Source: Humulus lupulus | Lineage: Eukaryota; Streptophyta; Magnoliopsida; Rosales; Cannabaceae | Assembly (NCBI RefSeq): GCF_963169125.1 | Contig: NC_084801.1 | Location: 111,379,061 to 111,443,060, forward strand | Direction: 5' to 3' | Length of the DNA: 64,000 bases | Shown here: piece after piece, positions 10,797 through 20,892 of the stretch | Layout of the letters: every line of letters starts with the position of its first letter | How positions within the stretch are numbered: the first letter of the stretch is position 1 | Translations under genes and position numbers: made by a program | The notes under the pieces: model-generated | Databases searched by the model: none | Seen by the model: only the letters and a program-made list of their open reading frames with translations | Told to the model about the DNA's origin: nothing

Positions 10797-11408
10797 TGTT
10801 GACCCTTGATTTGGTCAATGACACGGAGTCAAATAAACGACAAAGAACAAAAAGAAAATCAAGAAGAGAATCAAATGGAATGAAAGTGACACAAGAAATT
10901 TATAGTCATTCGGCCCCAACTAGATGGTAATGACCTACGTCCACTTAGTGTTCTTATTGATATTGAATCCCCAAATTGTGATCAAAGAACTAGGGTTCTC
11001 GAGTTTCACAAGCCTTGAGAGTATTACAATTCCGGTGGATAATCACACTATGCTTTTTTTTCTCTGAATCCAAAGATTAAAAGTTCAAAAGTCCCTTCCT
11101 TGAGCCCTCTCATTCTTATTTATAGGCTTAAGGGGGTTACATGGGAAAATGGGCCTTAATTACAATTAAGATCAACGTATCAAGGTAATAAAAGGAAATA
11201 TAATGAATATAATTATTACAAGATTGCGTATCTCAAAGGAAGTAAATGGAAGCATGCGACCAGACTGGTCGCACCTAACTGCGAGACTTGACAAACCAAC
11301 AATTATCTGGTCGATGACCGACCAGGATCCCCTCACTTAGAACTGCCACATGCCAACCACGTGTAAGAAATCCTTGCCATGTCATTAGGAGCTATTTTTG
11401 GGTAAACA
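10797..11408 (-). repeat. G3 LTR (5' LTR in element sense)
   Basis: 612 bp, colinear with 9438-10049. It abuts antisense-gene intron sequence directly, so the primer-binding region that should adjoin it is deleted. Confidence 0.9.
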
Positions 11409-11413
11409 TGTCA

Positions 11414-11760
11414 CAACCACCGATCTTGTCCAAACCGGTCGAAAAAGAAACTTTGTTCATCTACTCGGCAGTCACAGAATATGCTGCTAGCACTGTTTTG
11501 ATTAAAGAGGAGGACCATGTCCAAAAAGCTGTGTATTATATAAGCAAAAGGCTGGTAGGAGCAGAGTTGTGGTATCCGCCCATTGAGAAATTAGCCTATT
11601 GCTTGATTCTGGCCTCCAGAAAGCTGCGACCGTACTTTCAAGCTCACCCCATCGTGGTACTCACCGACCAGCCATTACGGAAAATCTTGCAGAAACAGAA
11701 GCCGCCGGTCGATTATTAAAATGGGCAGTCGAACTTAGGCAGTTCGATATTTCCTATTCG
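11414..11760 (+). pseudogene. G1 RT-linked RNase H
   Basis: Continues G1 RT after G3. ETLFIYSAVTEYAASTVLIKE, VYYISKRLVGAELWYPPIEK and LRPYFQAHPIVVLTDQPLR are the blocks of the RNase H domain fused to gypsy RT. The TDQPL block is followed by a stop and frameshift at about 11720. Confidence 0.85.
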
Positions 11761-11772
11761 CCATAAGCAGTT

Positions 11773-12318
11773 GTGAAGGGACAGGCTCTAGCAGACTTTG
11801 TCGCAAACTTCACTGGAATCCATGATATTGAACCAATGGAGGATGTTGGACTCCAAATTCAAACTCATGCGTGGAAACTGTTCGTAGATGGCTCTTCCAA
11901 CGAGCACAATGCTGGAGCAGATTTGATCTTAGTCATGCCTGAAGGACATCGATTCCATTGGGCAATCAGATTCGACTTTACAATGTCCAATAATGAAGCC
12001 GATTATGAATCTCTACTCGCAGGATTAAGATTAGCCAAGGACATGGATATAAAGTCACTTGAGGTCTACAGTGACTCCCAGCTGGTGGTTAATCAAATTA
12101 TAGGAGAATATCAAGCCCGAGGTCTAAAGATGGTTGCTTATTTGAAAAAAGCAAAGGACTTATTAGCACAGTTCAAAAAGTATATCCTCCAACAAGTACC
12201 TCGCGGTCAGAACTCAAATGTCGATGCTTTGGCCAAGTTAGCAAGTGTGAAGGATGCTGACACCTTAAACATAGTACCAGTTGAGCATTTGTCAGCACCG
12301 AGCATTCAAGCAGAATAG
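11773..12318 (+). pseudogene. G1 second RNase H (archaeal-type)
   Basis: Additional RNase H typical of Tat-lineage gypsy elements. WKLFVDGSSNEHNAGADLIL has the first catalytic Asp (about 11885), NNEADYESLLAGLRLA the catalytic Glu, and VYSDSQLVVNQIIGEY the second Asp. It ends HLSAPSIQAE-stop at 12318. The frame is open over about 180 codons, one of the best preserved pieces of G1. Confidence 0.9.
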
Positions 12319-12372
12319 TCTTCAATGGTGATCCAAGTGGCAGACACATGGATGATGCCCTTCATTAGATAC

Positions 12373-13528
12373 TGTGGATGCCAAAAATCCACCAAATAAA
12401 AACTCTTTAGTCCCGGGTTGGAACATAGGGACACAGGTCACTTATTCATGCTATTGGGCCCGAGCCTGTAGGCCTTGTTGAAGAAACAACACATTATGAG
12501 CCACAAGGTTTGGCCCTGCTAAGCTAAGGGGCCACAATGAATACTGCAAGAGGATAGCTGCACAAGGCCCTCACATAGTGAGGTTCGACGTGCCCGCGCA
12601 AGGCTGACATGCTCACGGGTCAAGATGCACTCATACGCGTAAACGCTGCCAAAGACGCCCGGGACATACCCCCGTGAATGTTCAATATTCCATGCTTATA
12701 AAAGACCCAAAGAACGCACTTAGACCCCCATACGCCTACACTCTCATTGGGTCCTCGAGCCATCAGGCATGCGCCTCCTAGCGAGGCCATCAGGCATGCG
12801 CCTCCTAGCAAGGCCATCAGGCACGCGCCACCAGTGAGGCCCGTAGCCACCATCTTCTCGGGAGGCCATTGCACCATCGCGTCGCTAGTCTGGATCCTTG
12901 CCACAAGGAGGCAAGTATAGCTAGGCCCTTCGCCACTAGGAGCCTTGCAAGGCACGGCCAGTGCATGGGTCATTACCACCTCGAATCTATGCCTTGCAAA
13001 TGAGGGTAACATGGCATTGATCTCATGAGGTACGGAGTCCACTGACGAACTGAAAGGAGTTAGAGTACGGACATAGTACCCATGTCAGATAAGTAGTGGA
13101 GGTACGAACAAAGTACCATCTGTGGTCCTCACCAGCCACTCCTCTGACACCCGTACCAGGAAGGTAGTGGAGGCATGACCAGGTACAGGATGTGAGGTGC
13201 TCCCATGATCTCTGACCTTGTACCAGAGCCGACATCACTACCCCTGGAACCACTTTCCTGTTAGTGTACTTATGTACCATCTGGTCCCCTGGACCACCAT
13301 GTACCCAGGGCCATTAGAGCCTACTATAAAAGGAACCCCACTTCCACAGAGAGGGGGGGTTGGAAAATTCATTGTATGTAGAGGCTATTAAGCAATATAT
13401 ATTTTTCACTCCATTGTTCATCTGTGTTTATCCTTTCATAAGTTAATTCTAAGTTCTTATCTAAACATCGTTGCATTTACCTTTGAGTTTTCCAACCTAA
13501 TTTCGTTGACGAGATTTCACCGTCAACA
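12373..13528 (+). repeat. H 5' LTR
   Basis: Begins TGTGGATGCCAAAAATCC and ends CACCGTCAACA. It holds a three-copy tandem repeat of about 27 bp (GCCATCAGGCATGCGCC type) at about 12768-12840 and TATAAAA at 13325-13331. TATA-like TATAAAA also occurs at about 12698. Confidence 0.95.
13325..13331 (+). promoter_or_regulatory. TATA box of H LTR
   Basis: TATAAAAGGAACCCC context, about 200 bp before the LTR end. The same box is present in the 3' LTR at about 16761. Confidence 0.6.
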
Positions 13529-13529
13529 G

Positions 13530-13548
13530 TTTGGCGCCGTCTGTGGGA
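13530..13548 (+). promoter_or_regulatory. Primer-binding site of H
   Basis: TTGGCGCCGTCTGTGGGAA follows the LTR after one or two bases, a primer-binding sequence well known from plant gypsy elements. It shows that H follows normal gypsy priming. Confidence 0.8.
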
Positions 13549-13596
13549 AGAACAAGCATCAAGCCAGTGTTCTTCCATCATTCCCAGCAAAGAAAG

Positions 13597-15066
13597 ATGC
13601 TAAGACGTTCAAAACGCCTATGGCAAATACAAGATGATGAGGTTCTCCGGGATGAAGTAGAGTGGAGGGCTACCCAGAACGACCCCCCTCCGCCTAAGCA
13701 TGGAGGCAGACCGGAGGAGTCTCTTCCCCCAAGGGAGGAGAAGGAAGCCTCATCTCCGACCATCCGGCCCGACGGAGGTCATTTGGAGCCGCCAGTGCAT
13801 TCACTTCACCGGCCTCCGGTAGCACCACGCTCAGGCCACCAAGACCCAGGTCCATCAACGCACGGGCCAAGCAAGAGTCCCGGGGTACGCTCGGTAAGTT
13901 CAGGCTCAAGGACTCGCCTCTACAGGGATGAGATTCAAGAGTTACATAAAAAGACTCGAAAGCTGGAAACCCAGATAGAGGACATGCAAGAGGTTTTAAA
14001 TGACCTATTGCGAGGGAAGTCAAGCACACCACCTCCTGCGCGTAAAGGGAAGGAGCATGAAAAATGGGAAAGCACTGTCCCCGTAGATGATGGGGGAACC
14101 CAACTTTCCGCCAGTAAAACCCCCCTGACGAGGTATCAGGGGGGACCTAGGCCAACGAAACCTCCCCAGAAGCAAAGGCGGAGGGAAGGTGATGGTCGTA
14201 AGAACGAGGCCAAAGTCCCCTCAAAAGAAGCACCCCCTGGCCTAAGAAAAGATCCCCATGGAGAGAGGTCAGAAGTAAGAGACGTACCCCCCGCGGTTCC
14301 CCCGAGGGACACAACCAAGGCAAGGGATCAACCCGAGAACCTACAAAACTCCTTATGCAAAAAGAGGAGGGGACTAGACACCAAAATACGAAGCCCTCGA
14401 GGCAAGATCACCACTGCACTTGGGGGGCACATGGATGACGAAGAATTTGACCGTGATTCACCCTTCACAAGGGAGATTCAGGCTGAGCGGGTGCCCACTG
14501 GCTTCAGAGAGCCTCGCATGACTTCGTACGAGGGTACTACTGACCCAAAATATCATTTAGACACCTTCAATAACTTGATGAGGTTAAGAGGGGTCAACAA
14601 CAGGGCAAAGTGTCATTGCTTCGTCGTTACACTTAAAGGAGTGGCGTACAAGTGGTTCAAGAGGTTGAGGCCAGGGACAATTGAGTCATGGCAACAATTC
14701 TCTGATGAATTTCTTCAGCAACACCATGCAGCCTGTGATTACGTCATGCCAACCACCAGCCTCGCTAACATAAAACAAGGTGAGAATGAAAGTCTGAAGG
14801 ACTACATCCATAGGTTCAGTATAGAAGTAACAAAGGTGAAAGGTTTAACCAAAGCGGAGCACAAGATGGATATTACAGCCGGAGTTCGTCCAGGAAGCAA
14901 GTTGTGGGGGAGCATGCTCAAAAGAGAAGTTTCGAATTTGGACGACTTCTTCGAGAGAGCACAGAAGTACATACGTGTGGAAGAGGGCCATAAGAACTTC
15001 TACATGGAAGAAAGCGAACCTTCCTTCAGTTGCCCTACTACCAATACGTATGAAGATTCCATATAG
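13597..15066 (+). CDS. Gag protein of H, intact
   Basis: Open frame of about 490 codons from ATG 13597 (MLRRSKRLWQIQDDEV). The frame is open upstream, but that part is the primer-binding site. The N-terminal half is proline- and charge-rich and probably disordered, with a short helical stretch (DEIQELHKKTRKLETQIEDM, residues about 110-130). The C-terminal half holds the Retrotrans_gag core: PFTREIQAERVPTGFREPRM, YEGTTDPKYHLDTFNNLMRL, CFVVTLKGVAYKWFKRLRPG and IKQGENESLKDYIHRFSIE. No zinc knuckle is seen before the stop at 15066. Gag forms the virus-like particle. A lone intact gag in a young element suggests it supplies its own shell and borrows pol. Confidence 0.9.
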   Translation: MLRRSKRLWQIQDDEVLRDEVEWRATQNDPPPPKHGGRPEESLPPREEKEASSPTIRPDGGHLEPPVHSLHRPPVAPRSGHQDPGPSTHGPSKSPGVRSVSSGSRTRLYRDEIQELHKKTRKLETQIEDMQEVLNDLLRGKSSTPPPARKGKEHEKWESTVPVDDGGTQLSASKTPLTRYQGGPRPTKPPQKQRRREGDGRKNEAKVPSKEAPPGLRKDPHGERSEVRDVPPAVPPRDTTKARDQPENLQNSLCKKRRGLDTKIRSPRGKITTALGGHMDDEEFDRDSPFTREIQAERVPTGFREPRMTSYEGTTDPKYHLDTFNNLMRLRGVNNRAKCHCFVVTLKGVAYKWFKRLRPGTIESWQQFSDEFLQQHHAACDYVMPTTSLANIKQGENESLKDYIHRFSIEVTKVKGLTKAEHKMDITAGVRPGSKLWGSMLKREVSNLDDFFERAQKYIRVEEGHKNFYMEESEPSFSCPTTNTYEDSI

Positions 15067-15173
15067 AATGGGGCATCGTGCTAGAGGGGTCGTTGACCAA
15101 GCTCGAAATTGAACGAAGACCATCTAGCCATGAAAGTCCCGACCCGAGGGGAGATCAACTCAAAAGTTGCAAA

Positions 15174-15537
15174 AAGGGCCTCCGAAGTAGACACCTCCAA
15201 AAGGGGTCTCCGAAGTAGACACCTCCAGAAAGGGCCTCCAAAGTAGACGCCTCCAAAAAGGGTCTCCGAAGTAGACACCTCCAGAAAGGGCCTCCAAAGT
15301 AGACGCCTCAAAAAAGGGTCTCCGAAGTGGACACCTCCAAAAGGGGTCTCCAAAGTAGATGCCTCCAAAAAAGGGTCTCCGAAGTAGACACCTCCAGAAA
15401 GGGTCTCCAAAGTAGACGCCTCCAAAAAGGGTCTCCAAAGTAGACGCTATCGAAAAGGGTCTCGAAGTAGACGCTTCCGAAAAGGGTCTCAAAGAAGACG
15501 CTTGCAAAAAGGGTCTCAAAGAAGACGCTTGCAAAAA
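15174..15537. repeat. Minisatellite in H, unit about 29 bp
   Basis: About a dozen tandem units of the type GGGTCTCCGAAGTAGACACC, with period near 28-30 bp, CTCC-AAA linkers and increasing drift toward the right end (AAGAAGACGCTTGC units). It lies between the gag stop and the polypurine tract. Open frames on the minus strand here are repeats of a short peptide, not genes. Confidence 0.9.
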
Positions 15538-15809
15538 TAGTACTATGCCTAATGACGAGAAGGACGCTTCTCGCAAGATATAATAAGCGCGCATGAAAAT
15601 ATATAAAAGGATAACTAGAATCCAAGGGGTCAATATATCCTTATAGGTGCAACCAAGGTGCACCAAAGAGAGACCTATCGAACCCCCTTTCGCGTGGGTT
15701 CCAAAGGACCTCGAGCATGATGAATACCAAAAAAAAAAAAAGGATAATAAAAAGGAAGAGAAGAGTCTACAAGAACGCCTAAAGGCCTCCCTATAGACTG
15801 GGGGTCAAG
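15538..15809 (+). other. H 3' untranslated region with polypurine tract
   Basis: Non-coding stretch with an A-run at about 15731-15741. It ends GACTGGGGGTCAAG directly before LTR start TGTGGATG at 15810, which is the polypurine tract. Confidence 0.75.
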
Positions 15810-16964
15810 TGTGGATGCCAAAAATCCACCAAATAAAAACTCTTTAGTCCCGGGTTGGAACATAGGGACACAGGTCACTTATTCATGCTATTGGGCCCGA
15901 GCCTGTAGGCCTTGTTGAAGAAACAACACATTATGAGCCACAAGGTTTGGCCCTGCTAAGCTAAGGGGCCACAATGAATACTGCAAGAGGATAGCTGCAC
16001 AAGGCCCTCACATAGTGAGGTTCGACGTGCCCGCGCAAGGCTGACATGCTCACGGGTCAAGATGCACTCATACGCGTAAACGCTGCCAAAGACGCCCGGG
16101 ACATACCCCCGTGAATGTTCAATATTCCATGCTTATAAAAGACCCAAAGAACGCACTTAGACCCCCATACGCCTACACTCTCATTGGGTCCTCGAGCCAT
16201 CAGGCATGCGCCTCCTAGCGAGGCCATCAGGCATGCGCCTCCTAGCAAGGCCATCAGGCACGCGCCACCAGTGAGGCCCGTAGCCACCATCTTCTCGGGA
16301 GGCCATTGCACCATCGCGTCGCTAGTCTGGATCCTTGCCACAAGGAGGCAAGTATAGCTAGGCCCTTCGCCACTAGGAGCCTTGCAAGGCACGACCAGTG
16401 CATGGGTCATTACCACCTCGAATCTATGCCTTGCAAATGAGGGTAACATGGCATTGATCTCATGAGGTACGGAGTCCACTGACGAACTGAAAGGAGTTAG
16501 AGTACGGACATAGTACCCATGTCAGATAAGTAGTGGAGGTACGAACAAAGTACCATCTGTGGTCCTCACCAGCCACTCCTCTGACACCCGTACCAGGCAG
16601 GTAGTGGAGGCATGACCAGGTACAGGATGTGAGGTGCTCCCATGATCTCTGACCTTGTACCAGAGCCGACATCACTACCCCTGGAACCACTTTCCTATTA
16701 GTGTACTTATGTACCATCTGGTCCCCTGGACCACCATGTACCCAGGGCCATTAGAGCCTACTATAAAAGGAACCCCACTTCCACAGAGAGGGGGGTTGGA
16801 AAATTCATTGTATGTAGAGGCTATTAAGCAATATACATTTTTCACTCCATTGTTCATCTGTGTTTATCCTTTCATAAGTTAATTCTAAGTTCTTATCTAA
16901 ACATCGTTGCATTTACCTTTGAGTTTTCCGACCTAATTTCGTTGACGAGATTTCACCGTCAACA
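15810..16964 (+). repeat. H 3' LTR
   Basis: 1155 bp, near-identical to 12373-13528, followed by the target-site duplication GATAC. Differences seen include G/A at the GCACG(G/A)CCAG site, A/C in CCAGG(A/C)AGG and one G fewer in the G-run near 16790. Confidence 0.95.
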
Positions 16965-16969
16965 GATAC

Positions 16970-18160
16970 CTTGATCAAGGAGTGTTGCCATCAGATATAA
17001 ACAAAGCAAGGACCCTCCAGAGGAAGTCGGCTCAATTAATTCTGGTCGACGAAGTTTTATATAGAAGAGGGTATTTGATGCCCCTGTTGAGGTGTGTTTC
17101 TAAAGAAAATGCCAAGGAACTAATGCAAGAAGTCCATGAAGTTTTCTATGGAGAACACGTTGGGGGGCAAAGTTTGTCAAAGAAAATCTTACGGCAAGGG
17201 TACTTCTGGCCTACCATGAATGAGGACTCCATGGATTTTGTGCAGAAATGTGACAAGTTCCAAAGGTTCTCCAAAATACCTCAAGCAACTCCAAATGAGC
17301 TCAAGCAGATGCAAAGCCCGTGGCCATTCGCAGTGTGGGGGATTGATCTGATCGCGTCTTTACCCATGGGAGAAGGAAATGTCAATTATGCAGTGGTTGT
17401 TGTTGACTATTTTACGAAGTGGGCCGAGGCTGAGCCACTTGCAACCATAACGACCAAGAAGGTATTAGACTTTGTGTTCAAGAACATCGTGTGTCGATAT
17501 GGGTTACCAAGAAAAATTGTCTCAGATAACGGCACACAATTCGACAGTGACCTTTTCACTAATTTTTGCGAGAGGCATGGGATTATCAAAAGTTTTTCAT
17601 CTATAGCTCATCCGCAAGCAAACAGACAGGTGGAAGCTATCCACAAGACTCTGAAGGACACCCTGAAGGAAAGACTTGAAGAAGCAAAGGGGGCATGGCC
17701 AGAATAGCTACCAAAAGTCATTTGGTCGTATAGAACATCCCATCGAACAACAACAAGCCATACTCCATTTTCCTTGGCCTATGGATATGAAGCCATGTTG
17801 CCTGTTGAGTTAGACCCACCGTCACATAGAAGGTTGGCATACGATCAGAGTACTAACGATCAGTTATTGATGGAATCTTTGGATTTGATCGATGAAAGGC
17901 GCGAGCAAGTTCAACTTCGAGTGGCAGCTTATCAGCAAAATGTGGCTCAATATTTCAACTCTAAAGTACGAGAAAGAAAGTTTAATGTGGGAGATTTGGT
18001 ACTTAGAAGAGTTTTTCTTAACACACGCGATCAAGCTGCCAGAGTGCTTGGGCCTAACTGGGAGGGTCTGTATCAGATTGAAGAAGTCCTCCAACCAGGC
18101 ACGTATAAACTTGCTCGCTTGAATGGAGATCTCATTCCTCGCTATTGGAATGGAGAATAG
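16970..18160 (+). pseudogene. G1 integrase
   Basis: Gypsy integrase. Zinc-binding H2C2 region: HEVFYGEHVGG and KCDKFQRF (about 17140-17265), where the last Cys reads Phe. Catalytic core: WGIDLIASLP (first Asp, about 17340), IVSDNGTQFDSD (second Asp, about 17520) and HPQANRQVEAIHKTLKD (Glu, about 17630). The usual Gly of QANGQVE reads Arg. A stop at 17707 follows GAWPE, and the frame then continues SYRTSHRT and ATLPVEL-like sequence. The C-terminal chromatin-facing part is FNVGDLVLRRVFLNTRDQAA and GTYKLARLNGD, with its stop at 18160. It ends convergently with the antisense gene. Confidence 0.9.
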
Positions 18161-18858
18161 CTGCACAAATATCATCAATAAATAGTTATTTTAAAAGAAT
18201 TGGCTTGTATTAATTTCACTTTTTACAAGATTATGAATAAGGGCTGGTTCATTATATGACTGGTCGCTTACAAGTGTAAGATCAATTTTTGATCACTCGT
18301 ACATACACGATTTTGTCCATTTATTATGAGAAATAAAAGGAACTGTGCACAGCCAAATATTCTTGCCAATCATTGTATCTATTACAAGTATTTGCTCATT
18401 ACGTGTGTTGTTTTGCTATATTATCATTTTTTATAAGTTCGCGAGCAGTAATGTTTGAACAGGTCTTGGTCATGGCAAGTGAAAGAGGACCTTAAGCTCC
18501 TCAATTACTTGGGGGGGGGGGGGGCATATAAGGTACTAAGAAAAACATATCAGCAAGCATATGTAAGCACACGAACAAAATAAGGGAAAGAATACTACAA
18601 CACTTAGAGTATTTTTAAAAAATTTTAGATTTTGTAAAATGGAAACAAAGTGCTATGCTAAGTTCGGTCATGCAAGCAGATGTTATAATAAATAGAAAAT
18701 ATTATAATATCAAAGTGAAATGTTTTACACCATGAGCAGTTACTACTCGGATGTAATTTGTAATTAAAAGAAAGCTGCCCTACGCAGCAAAAAATTGTCT
18801 TGACATCACAAACTGTAGTTCGTGTGTCCCAGTTACAAATAAAAATAAGTAAATAAAA
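18161..18858. other. Spacer between convergent integrase and antisense gene
   Basis: Non-coding 698 bp between two facing stop codons. Its main feature is a run of 14 G at 18511-18524 in the context ATTACTT-G-run-CATA. G4 has the same spacer (58256-58943) with six G on the element sense strand. The context matches the family's terminal polypurine tract. Confidence 0.6.
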
Positions 18859-19783
18859 TTATGGAGCAGTAGAAGGATCTTGCTGAGATTGATGGTCGAC
18901 TGTAGTCCCAACATCCTCTTTGGCACCTTCGATGCCTGTCGCCAAAGAAATCTCAGGAGATTCCTGAGCTTTTCTCTCTTCTTCCAGGCGAGCAGCGCAC
19001 TTTGCTAGTTTCGCATGCCTCATATGCCCTGGGAAGTAGTCAAAGTTTTCCCTTGGGTTGCTCTTCCAGAACAAGTAGAAGCATTTGAAAGCCGCTCCTT
19101 TGTATTTCTCCAGGTTGCGAGCATTGGTCTCCTCGAGTCGATTAGCGCGCTCCTCCTGCTCGGCAGTTACTTTCCTGTTGATCACTAGGTCCTCTTGAAG
19201 TTTGGAGGCCTCTTTAAAATTCAGCACCGAAGCCTCCTTGTAGTTCTCCTTGGCCTCAGTGATTTTAATCAATGCCTCCTGGTGTTTCCTCAACTCCTCG
19301 CCCAGTCTAGCATTTTCCTTTTTGGCCGCTTTCAGCTGCACAACATATTTCTCCTCAACCGCCTTCAGCTGCTCAACATATCTAGCTTCGACCGAATTGA
19401 CCTCATCAGCAAATTTAGCCTCGAACTCCTCAGCTCGGCAGTGACCATGCACCATTGTGAGGATACCATGCGAACAGAAAAAGAACAGTAAACTAGTTAG
19501 AGGCAATGAAAGAAATGTTGTTTAATTAAAGAAAGAAGGAAAACTTACGCTGAGAATTTTGGACAGTCCGCGACTGATGACTTGGCTGTGCGGCAGTAGA
19601 GGAAGGTGCAAGAAGGCCTCCTAGCTATGACGGTGCTGTGAAAGCCTTTGTATCCTCTCCTGAGTGGCGTTGGCGACACTCAGTAGGTCGCTTGTTGAAG
19701 GTTGCCTTGCCTGCTCAGAAAGAAGGCTACTACGAGGAGGGGGAGGAGGCGTCGTATTCCTAGAAGGAGTGGACGCAGCAGGG
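18859..19783 (-). pseudogene. G1 antisense ORF, C-terminal exons
   Basis: Gene on the strand opposite to gag-pol, homologous to 57081-58255 of G4. The last exon (about 19468-18859) encodes a long coiled coil rich in E, K and A (VEARYVEQLKAVEEKYVVQL, then SKLQEDLVINRKVTAEQEER), then a conserved block, NARNLEKYKGAAFKCFYLFW, and an acidic tail. The acceptor that reads CGCAGGG in G4 reads CGCATGG here (about 19472-19466), so the splice site appears lost. A preceding exon part (19783-19549) ends at donor GTAAGT. F1 then interrupts it, and the rest resumes at 24131. Such extra ORFs are known in Tat-lineage elements. Function unknown. Confidence 0.75.
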
Positions 19784-20775
19784 TGATAACTCTACAAAAT
19801 AGAGTTATTTTACCACATTTTTTATTCTAATTGTTGCTTAGTCTTTGAATTTTTAAGTAACTTATTAAGTATTTAAGTAATTTTGAATTTATTAGTCTTA
19901 TTGTATTTTATAGATTTTTGTGTAATTTGATAGATATTTTATTATAATATGTTGTAGTTTAATTATTTGTATTATTGTTGTTAAGTTGGAAGTAAAAAGA
20001 TGCAATTTTGAGCTTAATTTCCAAAGTAAATTAAATTTTAGTTAATATTTTCATGAACTTAATATGACTCATTTTATAAATTGAAATTATTTTATTATGA
20101 TTTAATTTATTTTGAAGGAAAATTATTGATTTTAAGGTGCTTGAAGTAGAAAAATAAAGAAAAGAAATTAAAGTTGTGATGATAGGAGAACTATGGCATT
20201 TTTGAAGAGATTAGCAAGGAATTTGGGCATTTTTCAAGGACCCAGCCCGTCTCAATACTCACCCCAGCTGCCCCCCAGCCACCTGGGCCCGCCCCTTCAA
20301 ATGCCTCTCGGCCCAGCACTTTTCCTCCACTAGCCAGGCCCATCACGCCCAGGCTCGCCTCTTCCCAACTGCCAGCACCCCACGGCCCAGCTGCCTCTCC
20401 CAGTCTTTGGGCCCGCTTGCCACCTTCGGCCCACTTGCCCACAGGCCCGTGCCTCCCTTGTTCCCAGCACCAGCCGAGCCCACCCAATTCGCCCCATGCC
20501 CAACCAAGCCCAACTGCCTTCGCAGCCACCCAAACACCTCAACCCAGTCGAAGTCCTTCCCTGCCAGCCCCTTATTGAGCCCAACAAATGGCTCCCTTGT
20601 CCCTTTGTCCCCTATGTCCAAAAATGCCACATTTTTACCCATTTTTTTCACATATTTAACCACAACATCATTATTACACCCTATAATTTACCTCTACACG
20701 TCATATTTACTTTATTTAATTAATTTAATCAATTTAATTAATTTAAGTTTTTTATTTTAATGCTCTCATTTTGGC

Positions 20776-20783
20776 TATAAATA
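20776..20783 (+). promoter_or_regulatory. TATA box of F1 LTR
   Basis: TATAAATA in the context TTTTGGCTATAAATATGG. The reverse copy is in F2 at 28137-28144. It lies about 175 bp downstream of the GC-rich island. Confidence 0.65.
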
Positions 20784-20892
20784 TGGAATTTAAAGATCAT
20801 TTTAGGGTGCTTAATTTTTGGTTACCATCTTCTTTCTACCATTTTCTCTCTACCATTCTCTCTTCCATTTTGGTGTTTTTCAAGAGCATTTT

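Larger units (their letters stand above)
9438..11408 (-). mobile_element. G3: deletion derivative of the G1/G4 family
   Basis: Element of 1971 bp with target-site duplication TGTCA (9433-9437 and 11409-11413). It has two LTRs (9438-10049 and 10797-11408) around only 747 bp. In the minus orientation the interior ends with a polypurine tract at 10050-10061 and otherwise holds only the promoter and leader of the antisense gene. No gag, pol or primer-binding region remains. The two LTRs differ at about 25 sites by eye, many of them C/T or G/A. Confidence 0.95.
12373..16964 (+). mobile_element. H: young gag-only (TR-GAG-like) LTR element
   Basis: Complete 4592-bp insertion with target-site duplication GATAC (12368-12372 and 16965-16969). 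LTRs lie at 12373-13528 and 15810-16964. It has a primer-binding region, one long open gag, a minisatellite and a polypurine tract, and no protease, RT or integrase. I spotted only about five substitutions and one 1-nt indel between its two LTRs of about 1155 bp, so it is by far the youngest element here for which two LTRs can be compared. It must have used the enzymes of another element. Confidence 0.95.

Noticed and set aside
12620..13280. Minus-strand open frames of 140 and 85 codons, repeated almost identically at 16057-16717
   Set aside because: They lie wholly inside the two LTRs of H. Their duplication is that of the LTR, and they cross the promoter and tandem-repeat segment.
15081..15666. 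Overlapping minus-strand frames with a repeated GGVYFGDPF-like peptide
   Set aside because: Product of the about 29-bp minisatellite being open in several frames. No start context or neighbour supports a gene.
20191..20760. GC-rich open frames on both strands in F1
   Set aside because: Base composition of the GGCCC-rich island in a solo LTR. All frames are open there, and none resembles a protein.
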